From RGIG9115 sp045603225 (GTDB lineage Bacteria; Bacillota; Clostridia; UBA1381), in assembly GCA_045603225.1 (NCBI GenBank), contig JAZULT010000103.1, positions 1 to 64,000 on the forward strand: 64,000 nt of DNA. Direction: 5' to 3'. The translations under genes and the position numbers were made by a program. Below the pieces are notes generated by a model. It saw only the letters and a program-made list of their open reading frames with translations. It was not told where the DNA came from and did no database searches. Positions within the stretch are counted from its first letter, which is position 1. Each line of letters starts with the position of its first letter. Shown one piece after another: positions 1 through 8,002 of this stretch.

Positions 1-39
1 AGGAGGTACAGTCCAATGAGAAAGTAAATCAGACTTTAG

Positions 40-189
40 TATGAAGATATTAAAAACAAACATGACGATGTTACGTTTTATATAGATTTAAAAAATAAGA
101 AGTTATCCAAATCCAAATTCATTAATAATCTTCATATAAAAAAGTCAGGAAAAACAATTGTAAAATGGAATTTAAGAAAGAGAGGTTAA
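40..189 (+). other. Degenerate 3' coding fragment, no identifiable family
   Basis: An open frame of 49 codons ends in TAA at 187-189 but has no start codon, because it is preceded in frame by TAG at 37-39 and TAA at 25-27. It is lysine-rich and ends in WNLRKRG. The third frame just upstream is open (begins EVQSNEKVNQ) until about 41, so a frameshift near 38-41 could join the two. I read this as the decayed or shifted tail of a gene entering from the left of the window. I do not recognise the family. Confidence 0.25.
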
Positions 190-214
190 CCATGATAGAG
201 CCTAACGAACAACA

Positions 215-257
215 GAAATAACCCTTGAAAGCCGGTGAAAGCTTCAAGGGTTATTTC
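215..257 (-). terminator. Intrinsic terminator after the GH116 / Gfo-Idh operon
   Basis: Fifteen-base perfect arms (215-229 and 243-257, core AACCCTTGAA/TTCAAGGGTT) with a 13-nt loop lie just beyond the stop codon of the minus-strand gene at 261. The flank is T-rich in both directions, so it may also end transcription of the leftward fragment on the plus strand. Confidence 0.6.
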
Positions 258-260
258 ATT

Positions 261-1565
261 TCAGTCTTCTTTTTTTCTTCCCTGTGAAAATGCTACAGAA
301 CGGTAATTTCCACCATCTTTTTTAGCACATTCTTCGTCCCAGAGTTTTTTCATATAGTCATATACATCATCAGAGATTTCCGGAGTACCTTTTGAAAATG
401 TAGGTAAAAGCATATCTCCTGCCACTTTCGGGTCAGTGCAGGCAGTGTCACCTCTCCACTTTTCTCTTTCTTCTTTATTTCTGAGATTCGGAATTTCTTT
501 TGGAATACCACCGTCAAGTATAGAACGATATGCAAACATTCCCGGCAAAAACATATCGAGAGCTTCATATACATCTATTATATCTGCATCTTCATTCCCC
601 TTAATTTTTTCAATGAAATGATACATTGAATAAAAATCAGAACCGCCATGTCCGAAACCTTCAACCTTGTCCTCCATACCGTGCTTCGGTTCATAGCTTT
701 CGAGCTTTCCTGTTCCGTATCCACCATCATATTCATCCACATTAACATAAATTCTGTCAATATGCCCGGCCTCTGCATCTTCTCTTGCACATTCCATTCT
801 TCCTTTTGAACCGTATACAGAATACCAAATTGAATTTTTATAAAGGCCGCCGTGAATACTTTTTATAATCCCGCCGTTTTCAAGAGTAACCATCTCTATC
901 CCGAAACTACCGGTTTTGGCACCCGTACGAAGATGTCTTGCATTTTTAGTTCCTTCAAAACCTGTAACCGACACAGGTCTCAGTCCCGTCATATGAATAA
1001 CAGGCCCTAATGAGTGAGTGCAATAAAATGTTGAATACATATTGTTTCTCCAGTGGTCTTTTTCACCGTATGTAATACTCGGCCAGATATCCTCACAGTT
1101 ATGGATATATTCACATTCTCCATACTCAAATTCACCTATTTTGTCCTGCGCATACAGCTTTTTCATCTCATACGGTGCCGGCATATAGCAGTAATTCTCA
1201 CCGTATGCATATATCATTCCTGTCTCTTCAACTGCTTCAACAAGTTCCACTGCTTCCTTCATCGTCTGAACAGGAAGAACCTCCGAAAATACGTGCAAAC
1301 CAAGCTTCATAGCCTTTATCGCAAACGGAGCATGTTCATTTGCATAGTTTGCAAGGACTACAGCATCCATATCATGCTTTATAAAATCTTCGAAATTATC
1401 GTAAAATGTAATATCAAGTCCATCAGCATTTTGTCTCTGTGCTTCGAGTGCTTCGGAAGATTTATCACATATTGCAACAACCTCAGCATTTTCAGCACGT
1501 TTACAATAGTTAATCATACTTGAGCCTCTGTATGCACCAAGTACACCTACTTTTATTTTTTTCAT
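261..1565 (-). CDS. Gfo/Idh/MocA-family protein with GH109-like features
   Basis: 434 aa, no signal peptide, so cytoplasmic. The N-terminus is a Rossmann NAD(P)-binding fold (VGVLGAYRGSSM, then VVAICD) and the C-terminal half is the family's alpha/beta substrate domain. The usual EKP motif reads EVLP here, so the lysine normally contacting the cofactor and substrate is absent. The segment around residues 155-190 (EYIHNCEDIW, then WRNNMYSTFYCTHSLGP) resembles NAD-dependent GH109 glycosidases and their relatives more than classical sugar dehydrogenases. The ATG at 1565 is chosen because AAAGGAG lies 11 nt upstream; the longer frame begins at a TTG that overlaps this Shine-Dalgarno. It starts 7 nt after the GH116 stop, so it is the second gene of that operon. 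A redox role on a sugar released by GH116 and a hydrolytic role are both possible. Confidence 0.8.
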   Translation of the reverse strand: MKKIKVGVLGAYRGSSMINYCKRAENAEVVAICDKSSEALEAQRQNADGLDITFYDNFEDFIKHDMDAVVLANYANEHAPFAIKAMKLGLHVFSEVLPVQTMKEAVELVEAVEETGMIYAYGENYCYMPAPYEMKKLYAQDKIGEFEYGECEYIHNCEDIWPSITYGEKDHWRNNMYSTFYCTHSLGPVIHMTGLRPVSVTGFEGTKNARHLRTGAKTGSFGIEMVTLENGGIIKSIHGGLYKNSIWYSVYGSKGRMECAREDAEAGHIDRIYVNVDEYDGGYGTGKLESYEPKHGMEDKVEGFGHGGSDFYSMYHFIEKIKGNEDADIIDVYEALDMFLPGMFAYRSILDGGIPKEIPNLRNKEEREKWRGDTACTDPKVAGDMLLPTFSKGTPEISDDVYDYMKKLWDEECAKKDGGNYRSVAFSQGRKKED

Positions 1566-1572
1566 AATTTCT

Positions 1573-4107
1573 TTATCTCCTTTCAATCTGCATATAATTT
1601 GTAATTGTTGTTTTCTTGAAATAAATCACACCATTTTCAACACTGAAATCGACATTTTTTCCATCAAGCTCCAAACCTGATATATCACTGCAAAATTCCA
1701 ATCCTAAAGATTTAAGACTTATTTCACCCTCATACACATCAATTCTTACGGTTTTATCGTTAACTTCAAAATTGCCCCATGCATCAGCAAGACTCCATAT
1801 ACATTTAAAGTCATTCGTCTTGTATGGGTTAAAACCGATATGATTATTTGGCATATCAAATTCAAAACCGCTAAGTATAGGTACAAGCGCATAACTAGCC
1901 ATAGAACGTGCATAATTACTTCCACATTCGAATTCGTTCCATGGATTCCTTTTTTCACCATCGAATCTGTCTCGTATTGCTTTTACAACCTTTAAACCAT
2001 CGTCAATCTTACCATGCGATAATAAAAGTCCTGCAAATGCATATTCAAAACCTGTCATGGTTTCTTCACTATAAGAGATAGGAATTTGCGGTTTTTCCAC
2101 TCCGTCAGGATAATCACATATAATAGCACCCGATTCATCATTGAGAGAAAAAATTCTCCAGTGATTAATAAAGTCACGCATCGTCTCTTTAAAATTATTT
2201 TTCATCATTTCGGATAATGCACAAGAAATTTGTTCCTTATCGAATATTTCACCTAAGCCTGTTATATCAGCATGCCACTGTGCTAACATCTGGTCAATTG
2301 AAGAACCTTCTGCAATTTGATATTTTATTTGATTAACTTCATCGTTCCAGTAAGTCTCCGACGCCTCAAATTTGTCTGTTATTTCTTTGTTGGTTATATC
2401 AACTTTTTGGATGAAATATCTTCCATTAAACAAATTTTCCTTTGTCCATTTATATCCCTTCTCGAATAAATCACGATATTCCTGTTCCTTTTCAATATCA
2501 CCCAAAAACTCCGCCATTTCAGCCGCAGCTTTGAGAGCTGCCAGATACATACCTTCCAGCCATGACGAAGGACCGAAAAGCTCCAGATCCAACGTATGAT
2601 GCTGTCTGCCCTCAAGCACACCGTCTTTATTCGCATCCCAACAATCATTATTATGTTTGCTCCATGCATATTCCAGAACATTTTTTATATTTTGCCAGTT
2701 ATTTTCAAGCCATTTGTTGTCCCCTGCTATTTTCCATTCTCTGTAACATTTGATGACTGTTCCCATTTGTCCGTCTACACAAGCCCTGTAATCAGACTTC
2801 TCTCTTCCTAACGGTAATCTGGTTCTGAATTGCATTCTGCCATATTCATCCGTATCATATTTAAATTCTGCATCTCTGATCGAACGTTCGAGGTCAGGGA
2901 ATAAAAAACATAAAGCGTACGCATAATTCCATACATGCTGACAGGTTCCTTCACACAGTCCCATCAATTCAGCCACGCCTTCCCATCCATAGAACGAACC
3001 GTCCTCAAGCCTTAACACTGTAGGTGATTTTAACACAGAAAGGTTAGACGAAGCAGCATCAATAATTTCTTTCGGCAAAGATGATTCATGTAATGCTTTT
3101 TTGAATTTCAGCGTACGATTATATAAATCATCCCAGTTCTGAAGAGAATACTCAGCTGTTTGTAAAGAATCCTCAAAAACTGTTGCATAATAATTTTTCC
3201 AGGTCTTATGTGTTCCGTCATCGTTTTTACATTCGTCCCAATAGTTATAATTATTCGGAACATTCCATGACAGGATAAATTTCACTTTCTTTTTTTCATT
3301 CGGCTCCACCGTAATTTCTGCTATTAATGTACCTGTATCATTACCGCCGGCAGTATCATATATTCTTTCTTTCAGATTTTTCTTGTTGGAAAATTCGTTC
3401 CAGAACGACACGATACAGTCCTGCCATGTTCCGCGATACCAATATGATTGCGTATATGAAATATCACAGTCAGTCGCTAAAGTCAAATCACCGTATTCTA
3501 TTTCTTCCTTACCGACACCATCATTAAACAACGTCAAAGTTTTTAATCCATTCTTTGTATCTGCTTTATTTATTGATTGCTCGAAAGGATTTGCTACCGA
3601 AAAAGCTATCTGATACTTTATACTTTCAGATGTTGTATTTTCAACCTCAAATTCAAAAAAAGCAGCAGGCAGGCTCGAATTTTTTGAATCAAGCGGAATA
3701 AATGGATTAAACGCCGTCATATTTATATTTGCCGGAAATTTATCATCTTTAAAATCAATAGATGCCATAGGGAACTCGCCATTAAATTCCACATTCTTAA
3801 AATGAGGGAATCCACACATTTTATAAAGAAATGCACCAAAACCATAGCAATTCCAGCTCCATTGATGTTTATTGTACTGTCCTATTAATTCTTTTTGCAT
3901 ATCACCGTTCAAAACAGCCGCAGTAATCTTATCACCCTGTATTGCTCTTATTGCAAAATGAGAGCGTCCGTTTACGCTGCCTTTTGACGGTTTATTAAAA
4001 ATCTCCCAATCTATAAGTCTGCCATCACCTCCAATACCTATACTTCCCGTTCCTATTCCACCCAACGGAAAGGATATTTCCTTCGTATATTGTCCGGTAT
4101 ATTTCAT
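1573..4107 (-). CDS. GH116-family glycosidase (GBA2-like)
   Basis: 844 aa, no signal peptide, so cytoplasmic. The N-terminal beta-sandwich begins with the family motif FPLGGIGTGSIG (residues 13-24); the C-terminal (alpha/alpha)6 barrel starts near residue 340. By comparison with characterised GH116 enzymes, the likely nucleophile is E499 (DGVLEGRQHHTLD) and the likely acid/base is D605 (IDQMLAQWHAD). Known members are retaining beta-glucosidases, beta-xylosidases or beta-N-acetylglucosaminidases, so the sugar cannot be fixed from sequence. ATG 4107 is chosen because AAAGGAGG sits 7 nt upstream; the ATG two codons earlier is too close to it. First gene of a two-gene operon with the Gfo/Idh-like protein and divergent from an AraC regulator, which probably controls it. 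The length is typical of bacterial GH116. Confidence 0.85.
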   Translation of the reverse strand: MKYTGQYTKEISFPLGGIGTGSIGIGGDGRLIDWEIFNKPSKGSVNGRSHFAIRAIQGDKITAAVLNGDMQKELIGQYNKHQWSWNCYGFGAFLYKMCGFPHFKNVEFNGEFPMASIDFKDDKFPANINMTAFNPFIPLDSKNSSLPAAFFEFEVENTTSESIKYQIAFSVANPFEQSINKADTKNGLKTLTLFNDGVGKEEIEYGDLTLATDCDISYTQSYWYRGTWQDCIVSFWNEFSNKKNLKERIYDTAGGNDTGTLIAEITVEPNEKKKVKFILSWNVPNNYNYWDECKNDDGTHKTWKNYYATVFEDSLQTAEYSLQNWDDLYNRTLKFKKALHESSLPKEIIDAASSNLSVLKSPTVLRLEDGSFYGWEGVAELMGLCEGTCQHVWNYAYALCFLFPDLERSIRDAEFKYDTDEYGRMQFRTRLPLGREKSDYRACVDGQMGTVIKCYREWKIAGDNKWLENNWQNIKNVLEYAWSKHNNDCWDANKDGVLEGRQHHTLDLELFGPSSWLEGMYLAALKAAAEMAEFLGDIEKEQEYRDLFEKGYKWTKENLFNGRYFIQKVDITNKEITDKFEASETYWNDEVNQIKYQIAEGSSIDQMLAQWHADITGLGEIFDKEQISCALSEMMKNNFKETMRDFINHWRIFSLNDESGAIICDYPDGVEKPQIPISYSEETMTGFEYAFAGLLLSHGKIDDGLKVVKAIRDRFDGEKRNPWNEFECGSNYARSMASYALVPILSGFEFDMPNNHIGFNPYKTNDFKCIWSLADAWGNFEVNDKTVRIDVYEGEISLKSLGLEFCSDISGLELDGKNVDFSVENGVIYFKKTTITNYMQIERR

Positions 4108-4139
4108 ACACATTCCTCCTTTAAATGCGTTATAAAAAA

Positions 4140-4168
4140 AGTATATCATATTAAAAACTATAACACAA
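4140..4168 (-). promoter_or_regulatory. Probable promoter of the GH116 operon
   Basis: On the minus strand TTGTGT (4163-4168), a 17-bp spacer and TATACT (4140-4145) lie about 35 bp upstream of the start codon. The poor -35 element would fit dependence on the divergent AraC-type activator (inference). Confidence 0.45.
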
Positions 4169-4210
4169 TGGATTTTTTCCTCAAAGTTGAGTAAAAAAGT
4201 TTAATTTATA

Positions 4211-4239
4211 TTGACTGAATCAAAAATATATGATATAAT
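4211..4239 (+). promoter_or_regulatory. Promoter of the AraC-family regulator at 4438
   Basis: TTGACT (4211-4216), exactly 17 bp, TATAAT (4234-4239). It is followed at 4246-4251 by AAAGGA, a Shine-Dalgarno now separated from the gene by an inserted element. Confidence 0.75.
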
Positions 4240-4259
4240 ACACTCGAAAGGATGATTAA

Positions 4260-4437
4260 CGTGAAAAATCACGTTAATTTGCCTCCGGCGGATTTTATTG
4301 TCCGTGCGATTTTTCGTCCTGTCAGACGAAAACGCACATGGACATAATTTCCATTATACGCCCTGTCCGTCCACAGGCAAGGTTGTATATGTTTTTCATT
4401 ACTATTTGTGAACAGAAAGGCTATGGAAATTAAAATG
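4260..4437 (+). repeat. Inserted structured repeat element (copy 1) between Shine-Dalgarno and start codon
   Basis: About 178 bp lie between a good ribosome binding site (AAAGGATGATTAAC, 4246-4259) and the native ATG at 4438. The left half folds: TGTCCGTGCG near 4298 pairs with CGCACATGGACA near 4340, and TTTCGTC/GACGAAA flank an inner loop. The right half (about 4353-4431, from ATACGCCCTGTC through CAGAAAGGCTATGGAAATT) is repeated at 25154-25233. Joining the flanks would give AAAGGATGATTAAC followed directly by ATG, an ideal spacing, so this looks like an insertion. The element carries its own AGAAAGG and ATG near its right end, which may restore translation. It encodes no protein of its own that I recognise. 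Confidence 0.6.
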
Positions 4438-5247
4438 GATAAAAATATATGCCTGTTCATTCCCTATCACAAGGACTGTTATTCGATACACACAATAAAT
4501 TTTGTACTGGAGACAAAACATCAACCATATACAAAACCAATTTCACAATCTGTATATAAGGTTCACTATGTGCGAAGCGGCAGAGGATTCATTCATACCA
4601 TGGGAAAGGATATAGAGCTTAGTGAAGGAGATTTGTTTTTTACATTTCCTGCTGTTCCGTTTTCGATTGAATCAAAAGAAAACTTTTCATATATGTATAT
4701 CAGTTTTCTTGGTTCAAGAGCTAACATGATTATGGATAAGCTTAAAATAAATGCTTATAACTTTGTTTTTCATGAAAGCAACACTATTCACAATTTCTGG
4801 GAAAACGGGCTTGAAACTCACGAAGACTTAACAGATCTTATAGCGGAAAGTATTCTTCTTTATACATTTACATATTTAGGCGGTAAAACACTTCCTGAAA
4901 AGGACAAAACAAATACAAAAAATCACTTTACTATGAAAATAAAAAAATATATTGACGACAACTTTTCAAATCCGTCGCTGTCGCTTAAAGACATAAGCGA
5001 TGAGTTTTCGTACGATAAAAAATATATCTCATCTGTATTTAAAAAAACTAACGGTATCGGAATTTCAAAATACCTGAACACACTTCGAATTCAGCATGCT
5101 TGCACTCTGATAAGTCAGGGTTTTACAAGCATATCAGATATAGCTGTTCACTGCGGATATTCGGATCCTCAGTACTTTTCCAAGGTATTTAAATCACATA
5201 TCGGTATAACTCCGAGCGAATATACAGAAAACAGGATATCACGCTGA
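4438..5247 (+). CDS. AraC-family transcriptional regulator
   Basis: 269 aa. An N-terminal cupin-like sensing domain (residues 15-90, with VHYVRSGRGFIHT and the LSEGDLFFTFP turn) is followed by a C-terminal AraC/XylS DNA-binding domain with two helix-turn-helix units (SLKDISDEFSYDKKYISSVF; then ISDIAVHCGYSDPQYFSKVF). It is transcribed away from the GH116 operon and probably activates it when a sugar is bound (inference from layout). The start is uncertain: ATG 4438 begins the native-looking protein, but the inserted leader element also supplies in-frame ATG 4423 and GTG 4408, which would add five or ten residues. Confidence 0.85.
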   Translation, partial: DKNICLFIPYHKDCYSIHTINFVLETKHQPYTKPISQSVYKVHYVRSGRGFIHTMGKDIELSEGDLFFTFPAVPFSIESKENFSYMYISFLGSRANMIMDKLKINAYNFVFHESNTIHNFWENGLETHEDLTDLIAESILLYTFTYLGGKTLPEKDKTNTKNHFTMKIKKYIDDNFSNPSLSLKDISDEFSYDKKYISSVFKKTNGIGISKYLNTLRIQHACTLISQGFTSISDIAVHCGYSDPQYFSKVFKSHIGITPSEYTENRISR

Positions 5248-5270
5248 ACGCGGTGGATATCCTGTTTTTT
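5229..5270 (+). terminator. Intrinsic terminator of the AraC regulator
   Basis: AACAGGATATCAC (from 5229) pairs with GTGGATATCCTGTT (one bulged G), followed by a run of six T. The left arm overlaps the last codons of the gene. Confidence 0.75.
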
Positions 5271-5286
5271 ATCTTAATCAACTTTT

Positions 5287-5739
5287 TTATTCTTCATCAG
5301 AATCAAATTCAAGTTCAATTTCTTCGTTACAGTGAGGACAAATGATACCCTTTTCTATAGTATCAAAATTAATCATTACATCCTCTCCGCATGACGGACA
5401 TTCAAGCTCGAAATATTCATCATCGCCATCATCGTCTCCATCCATATTGAACAGCTCATCAAGGTCGTCATCATCTTCATCGTCTTCGTAGTCTTCAATT
5501 TCATAATCTTCTTCATCACCGTATAAATCATCTTCGATTATGTCGATTTCATCCTCGAGACAATCAAGTCTTTCAGCAGTTTCCTCGATATCGCAAGCAA
5601 AATCCTCTACCGCTTCCGCAAGGTCATCAATAACCTCAAGAAGTTTAATAAGAATTTTACCCTCATTGCTCTTTTCATCAAGCTTCAGACCTTTTGCATA
5701 ACCTTTAAGATAAGAAAGCTTCTTGTAAATGTCATTCAT
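5287..5739 (-). CDS. CD1247-like acidic protein with C-terminal zinc ribbon
   Basis: 150 aa. Residues 1-70 form a charged helical/coiled-coil segment (YKKLSYLKGYAKGL start) like the CD1247 N-terminal domain found in Clostridia. A very acidic Asp/Glu linker follows (about 75-110), then a two-CxxC zinc ribbon (CPSCGE and CPHCNE). No membrane segment or signal peptide, so cytoplasmic. The function of this family is not established; I infer only a metal-binding or protein-interaction role. ATG 5739 is preferred because AAAGGAG lies 9 nt upstream and the longer frame starts inside that site. It lies downstream of efp on the same strand, with a hairpin between them. Confidence 0.75.
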   Translation of the reverse strand: MNDIYKKLSYLKGYAKGLKLDEKSNEGKILIKLLEVIDDLAEAVEDFACDIEETAERLDCLEDEIDIIEDDLYGDEEDYEIEDYEDDEDDDDLDELFNMDGDDDGDDEYFELECPSCGEDVMINFDTIEKGIICPHCNEEIELEFDSDEE

Positions 5740-5773
5740 AATTTTATTCTCCTTTCTCATTCAATAAAATTTA

Positions 5774-5798
5774 AGCTTTGCCTTAAATCGGCAAAGCT
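5774..5798 (-). terminator. Hairpin terminator after efp
   Basis: Perfect nine-base arms AGCTTTGCC/GGCAAAGCT (5774-5782, 5790-5798) with a 7-nt loop directly follow the efp stop on the minus strand. The T tract beyond it is short, so some read-through into the CD1247-like gene is likely. Confidence 0.65.
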
Positions 5799-5805
5799 CA
5801 TAATT

Positions 5806-6360
5806 TTACACTCTTTCCATATATTCGCCTGTTCTTGTATCAACTCTGATTATATCAGAACCGTCAACAAAAAGGGGAACCTGAATTACAGCACCTGTTT
5901 CAAGTGTTGCCGGCTTTGTTGCACCTGTTGCAGTATCACCCTTGAATCCGGGTTCTGTTTCACTGATTGCAAGTTCAACAAATGTAGGAGGTTCTATACC
6001 AAATACATTGCCTTTGTATGAAAGAATTCTGCAAGTCATGTTTTCTTTCACAAATTTAAGAGCATCACCAATCTGATCTTTGCCTATAGGAAGCATATCA
6101 AATGTTTCCTGATCCATGAAATAATAAAGGTCTCCGTCATTATAAGAGTATTCCATGTCTTTTCTTTCAATCATTGCTTTTTCAACCTTTTCCGTAGGAC
6201 GGAAGGTTTTTTCAACTACAGAACCGGTAATAACATTCTTAAGCTTTGTTCTTACAAAAGCGGCACCTTTACCCGGCTTTACGTGCTGAAATTCCACTAC
6301 CTGATAAACATTACCTTCAAACTCAAAAGTCATTCCGTTTCTGAATTCGCCTGCTGTCAT
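5806..6360 (-). CDS. efp: Elongation factor P
   Basis: 184 aa, the standard length. EF-P binds between the P and E sites of the ribosome and relieves stalling at proline stretches. All three beta-barrel domains are present: a KOW-like domain I with the tip loop VKPGKGAAFVRTKL (lysine at the tip, the residue modified in some bacteria), domain II (DGDLYYFMDQETFDML), and the C-terminal OB domain ending DTRTGEYMERV with the signature around FVDGSDIIRVDT. The start at 6360 has AAGGAA upstream at suitable spacing. No EF-P-modifying enzyme gene is visible nearby. It has its own promoter at 6445-6473. Confidence 0.96.
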   Translation of the reverse strand: MTAGEFRNGMTFEFEGNVYQVVEFQHVKPGKGAAFVRTKLKNVITGSVVEKTFRPTEKVEKAMIERKDMEYSYNDGDLYYFMDQETFDMLPIGKDQIGDALKFVKENMTCRILSYKGNVFGIEPPTFVELAISETEPGFKGDTATGATKPATLETGAVIQVPLFVDGSDIIRVDTRTGEYMERV

Positions 6361-6444
6361 AATTTATTCATTCCTTTCCGTGCTCATGCACAAAACCCAG
6401 GTTATGAAAATTCTTTTCCTGAGTATAAATTTATCACATCTTAT

Positions 6445-6473
6445 ATTTTAATATATTTTCGGTAAAATTTCAA
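6445..6473 (-). promoter_or_regulatory. Promoter of efp, overlapped by an inverted repeat
   Basis: Minus strand: TTGAAA (6468-6473), 17-bp spacer, TAAAAT (6445-6450), about 85 nt upstream of the efp ATG. The spacer lies inside perfect ten-base arms ATATTTTCGG (6453-6462) and CCGAAAATAT (6482-6491). This inverted repeat could be an operator or the terminator of the pyk operon that ends at 6569. Confidence 0.6.
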
Positions 6474-6568
6474 GACTTTTGCCGAAAATATTTTTTCATA
6501 TTTGAATATTACGGCATTTTTGAGCTATTTTACCAAACTTAAAAACTATTTTCTATATATTTTGTACA

Positions 6569-8002
6569 TCACTTTAGCCTGTCAGGAACAACCTCAACCT
6601 TTAGAATATTAGTATTTCCTGATGTTGAAAGAGGTATTCCGGCAGAAATTACCACCTTATCTCCCTTATCCACAATATCAAGCTGTTTTGCACAGTCTAT
6701 AGCATGTACAAAAAGTTCATCAGAATTATTCTGATAACGGGCAATCACAGGATAAACTCCCCATGAAAGAGCAAGCTGATGAAACGTTTTTTCAACAGGT
6801 GTCGCTGCAACAATCGGTTGATACGGACGGAATTTTGACATTCTTCTTGCTGTCTGTCCGTATTTTGAAAGCGCAATTATAGCCTTCGCATTTATATCTC
6901 TTGCCGTTGTACATGCCGCATCACAAACTGCATTTGTGACATCAGAATAGTCTATTTCATACTTAATGTCTCTGTATGCATCAAGCTCAAATGCATCCAT
7001 TTCTGCCTGAATTACAATTTTTTCCATTACCTCTACTGCAAGAACCGGATAATGTCCCATAGCAGTTTCTCCTGACAGCATAACCGCTGATGTTCCGTCA
7101 AACACTGCATTTGCTATATCTGTGATTTCAGCACGTGTAGGATTCGGGCTGTTTATCATCGATTCCAGCATCTGAGTTGCCGTAATTACCATTTTCCCGG
7201 CTTTATAGCATCTTCTTATAAATCGCTTCTGAAGTCCCGGTAGTCTTTCAAATTCTATTTCAACTGCCATATCTCCCCTGGCAACCATTATACCGTCGCA
7301 GTTATCAAGAATTTCATCAAAATTTTCAATTCCTTCGCCATTTTCGATTTTCGAAATTATCTTTATACTGTGACCGCCGTTATAGTCAACAAATTTTCTA
7401 AGCGATATTATATCTTCCTTACATCTGACAAAAGATGCGGCAATGAAATCAACATCATGCTCAATTCCAAAAATAATGTCCTTTTTATCCTGTTCACTGA
7501 GGTATGGAAAATCAAGATGAATTCCCGGAATATTTATTCCCTTTCTGTCAGACAGCTCTCCGCCATGCACAACTGTACATATTATATTGCTTCCTTCTAT
7601 ACTGTTAACAGTGAGCTCAATTCTTCCGTCATCTATCAGCACAACTGCACCATTATCAAGCTGCCTCGGAAGCTCCTTATAAGTAACAGATACTATATTT
7701 TCATCTCCGTCAACCTCATCTGCCGTGAGTACAAATTTCTTTCCTTCTTCAAGGAAAACATTTTCCTCTTTAAAAGTTTTTATTCTTATTTCCGGGCCTT
7801 TCGTATCAAGAAGAATTGCCAGCGGACATGCAAGCTTTTCTCTTACATTTTTAAGCATCTGTATTGTTTCCTCATGATACTCATGGTCTCCATGCGAAAA
7901 ATTAATTCTCGCAACATTCATTCCGCTTTTAACAAGCTGTTCAATTGTTTCTTCACTTCTGCACGCAGGTCCGATAGTGCATACAATTTTTGTCTTTCTC
8001 AT
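6569..8002 (-). CDS. pyk: Pyruvate kinase
   Basis: 477 aa. Converts phosphoenolpyruvate and ADP to pyruvate and ATP at the end of glycolysis, in the cytoplasm. Seen: the N-terminal KTKIVCTIGPA motif with NVARINFSHG, the catalytic lysine region IKIISKIENGEGIENFDEI, the metal/substrate motif MVARGDMAVEI, and MVITATQMLESM followed by the PTRAE segment. The C-terminal alpha/beta domain follows. It stops at about 477 residues and so lacks the extra PEP-utiliser-like C-terminal domain found in Bacillus-type enzymes of about 585 aa. Its ATG overlaps the stop of ecfT (ATGA at 7999-8002), so the two are probably translationally coupled in an ecfA1-ecfA2-ecfT-pyk operon. Confidence 0.95.
   Translation of the reverse strand: MRKTKIVCTIGPACRSEETIEQLVKSGMNVARINFSHGDHEYHEETIQMLKNVREKLACPLAILLDTKGPEIRIKTFKEENVFLEEGKKFVLTADEVDGDENIVSVTYKELPRQLDNGAVVLIDDGRIELTVNSIEGSNIICTVVHGGELSDRKGINIPGIHLDFPYLSEQDKKDIIFGIEHDVDFIAASFVRCKEDIISLRKFVDYNGGHSIKIISKIENGEGIENFDEILDNCDGIMVARGDMAVEIEFERLPGLQKRFIRRCYKAGKMVITATQMLESMINSPNPTRAEITDIANAVFDGTSAVMLSGETAMGHYPVLAVEVMEKIVIQAEMDAFELDAYRDIKYEIDYSDVTNAVCDAACTTARDINAKAIIALSKYGQTARRMSKFRPYQPIVAATPVEKTFHQLALSWGVYPVIARYQNNSDELFVHAIDCAKQLDIVDKGDKVVISAGIPLSTSGNTNILKVEVVPDRLK

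Noticed and set aside
4281..4353. Short frame starting GTG at 4261 within the leader element (about 28 codons)
   Set aside because: It follows a good ribosome site but consists of the hairpin sequence. It more likely reflects the insertion than a real small protein, although a regulatory leader peptide cannot be excluded.
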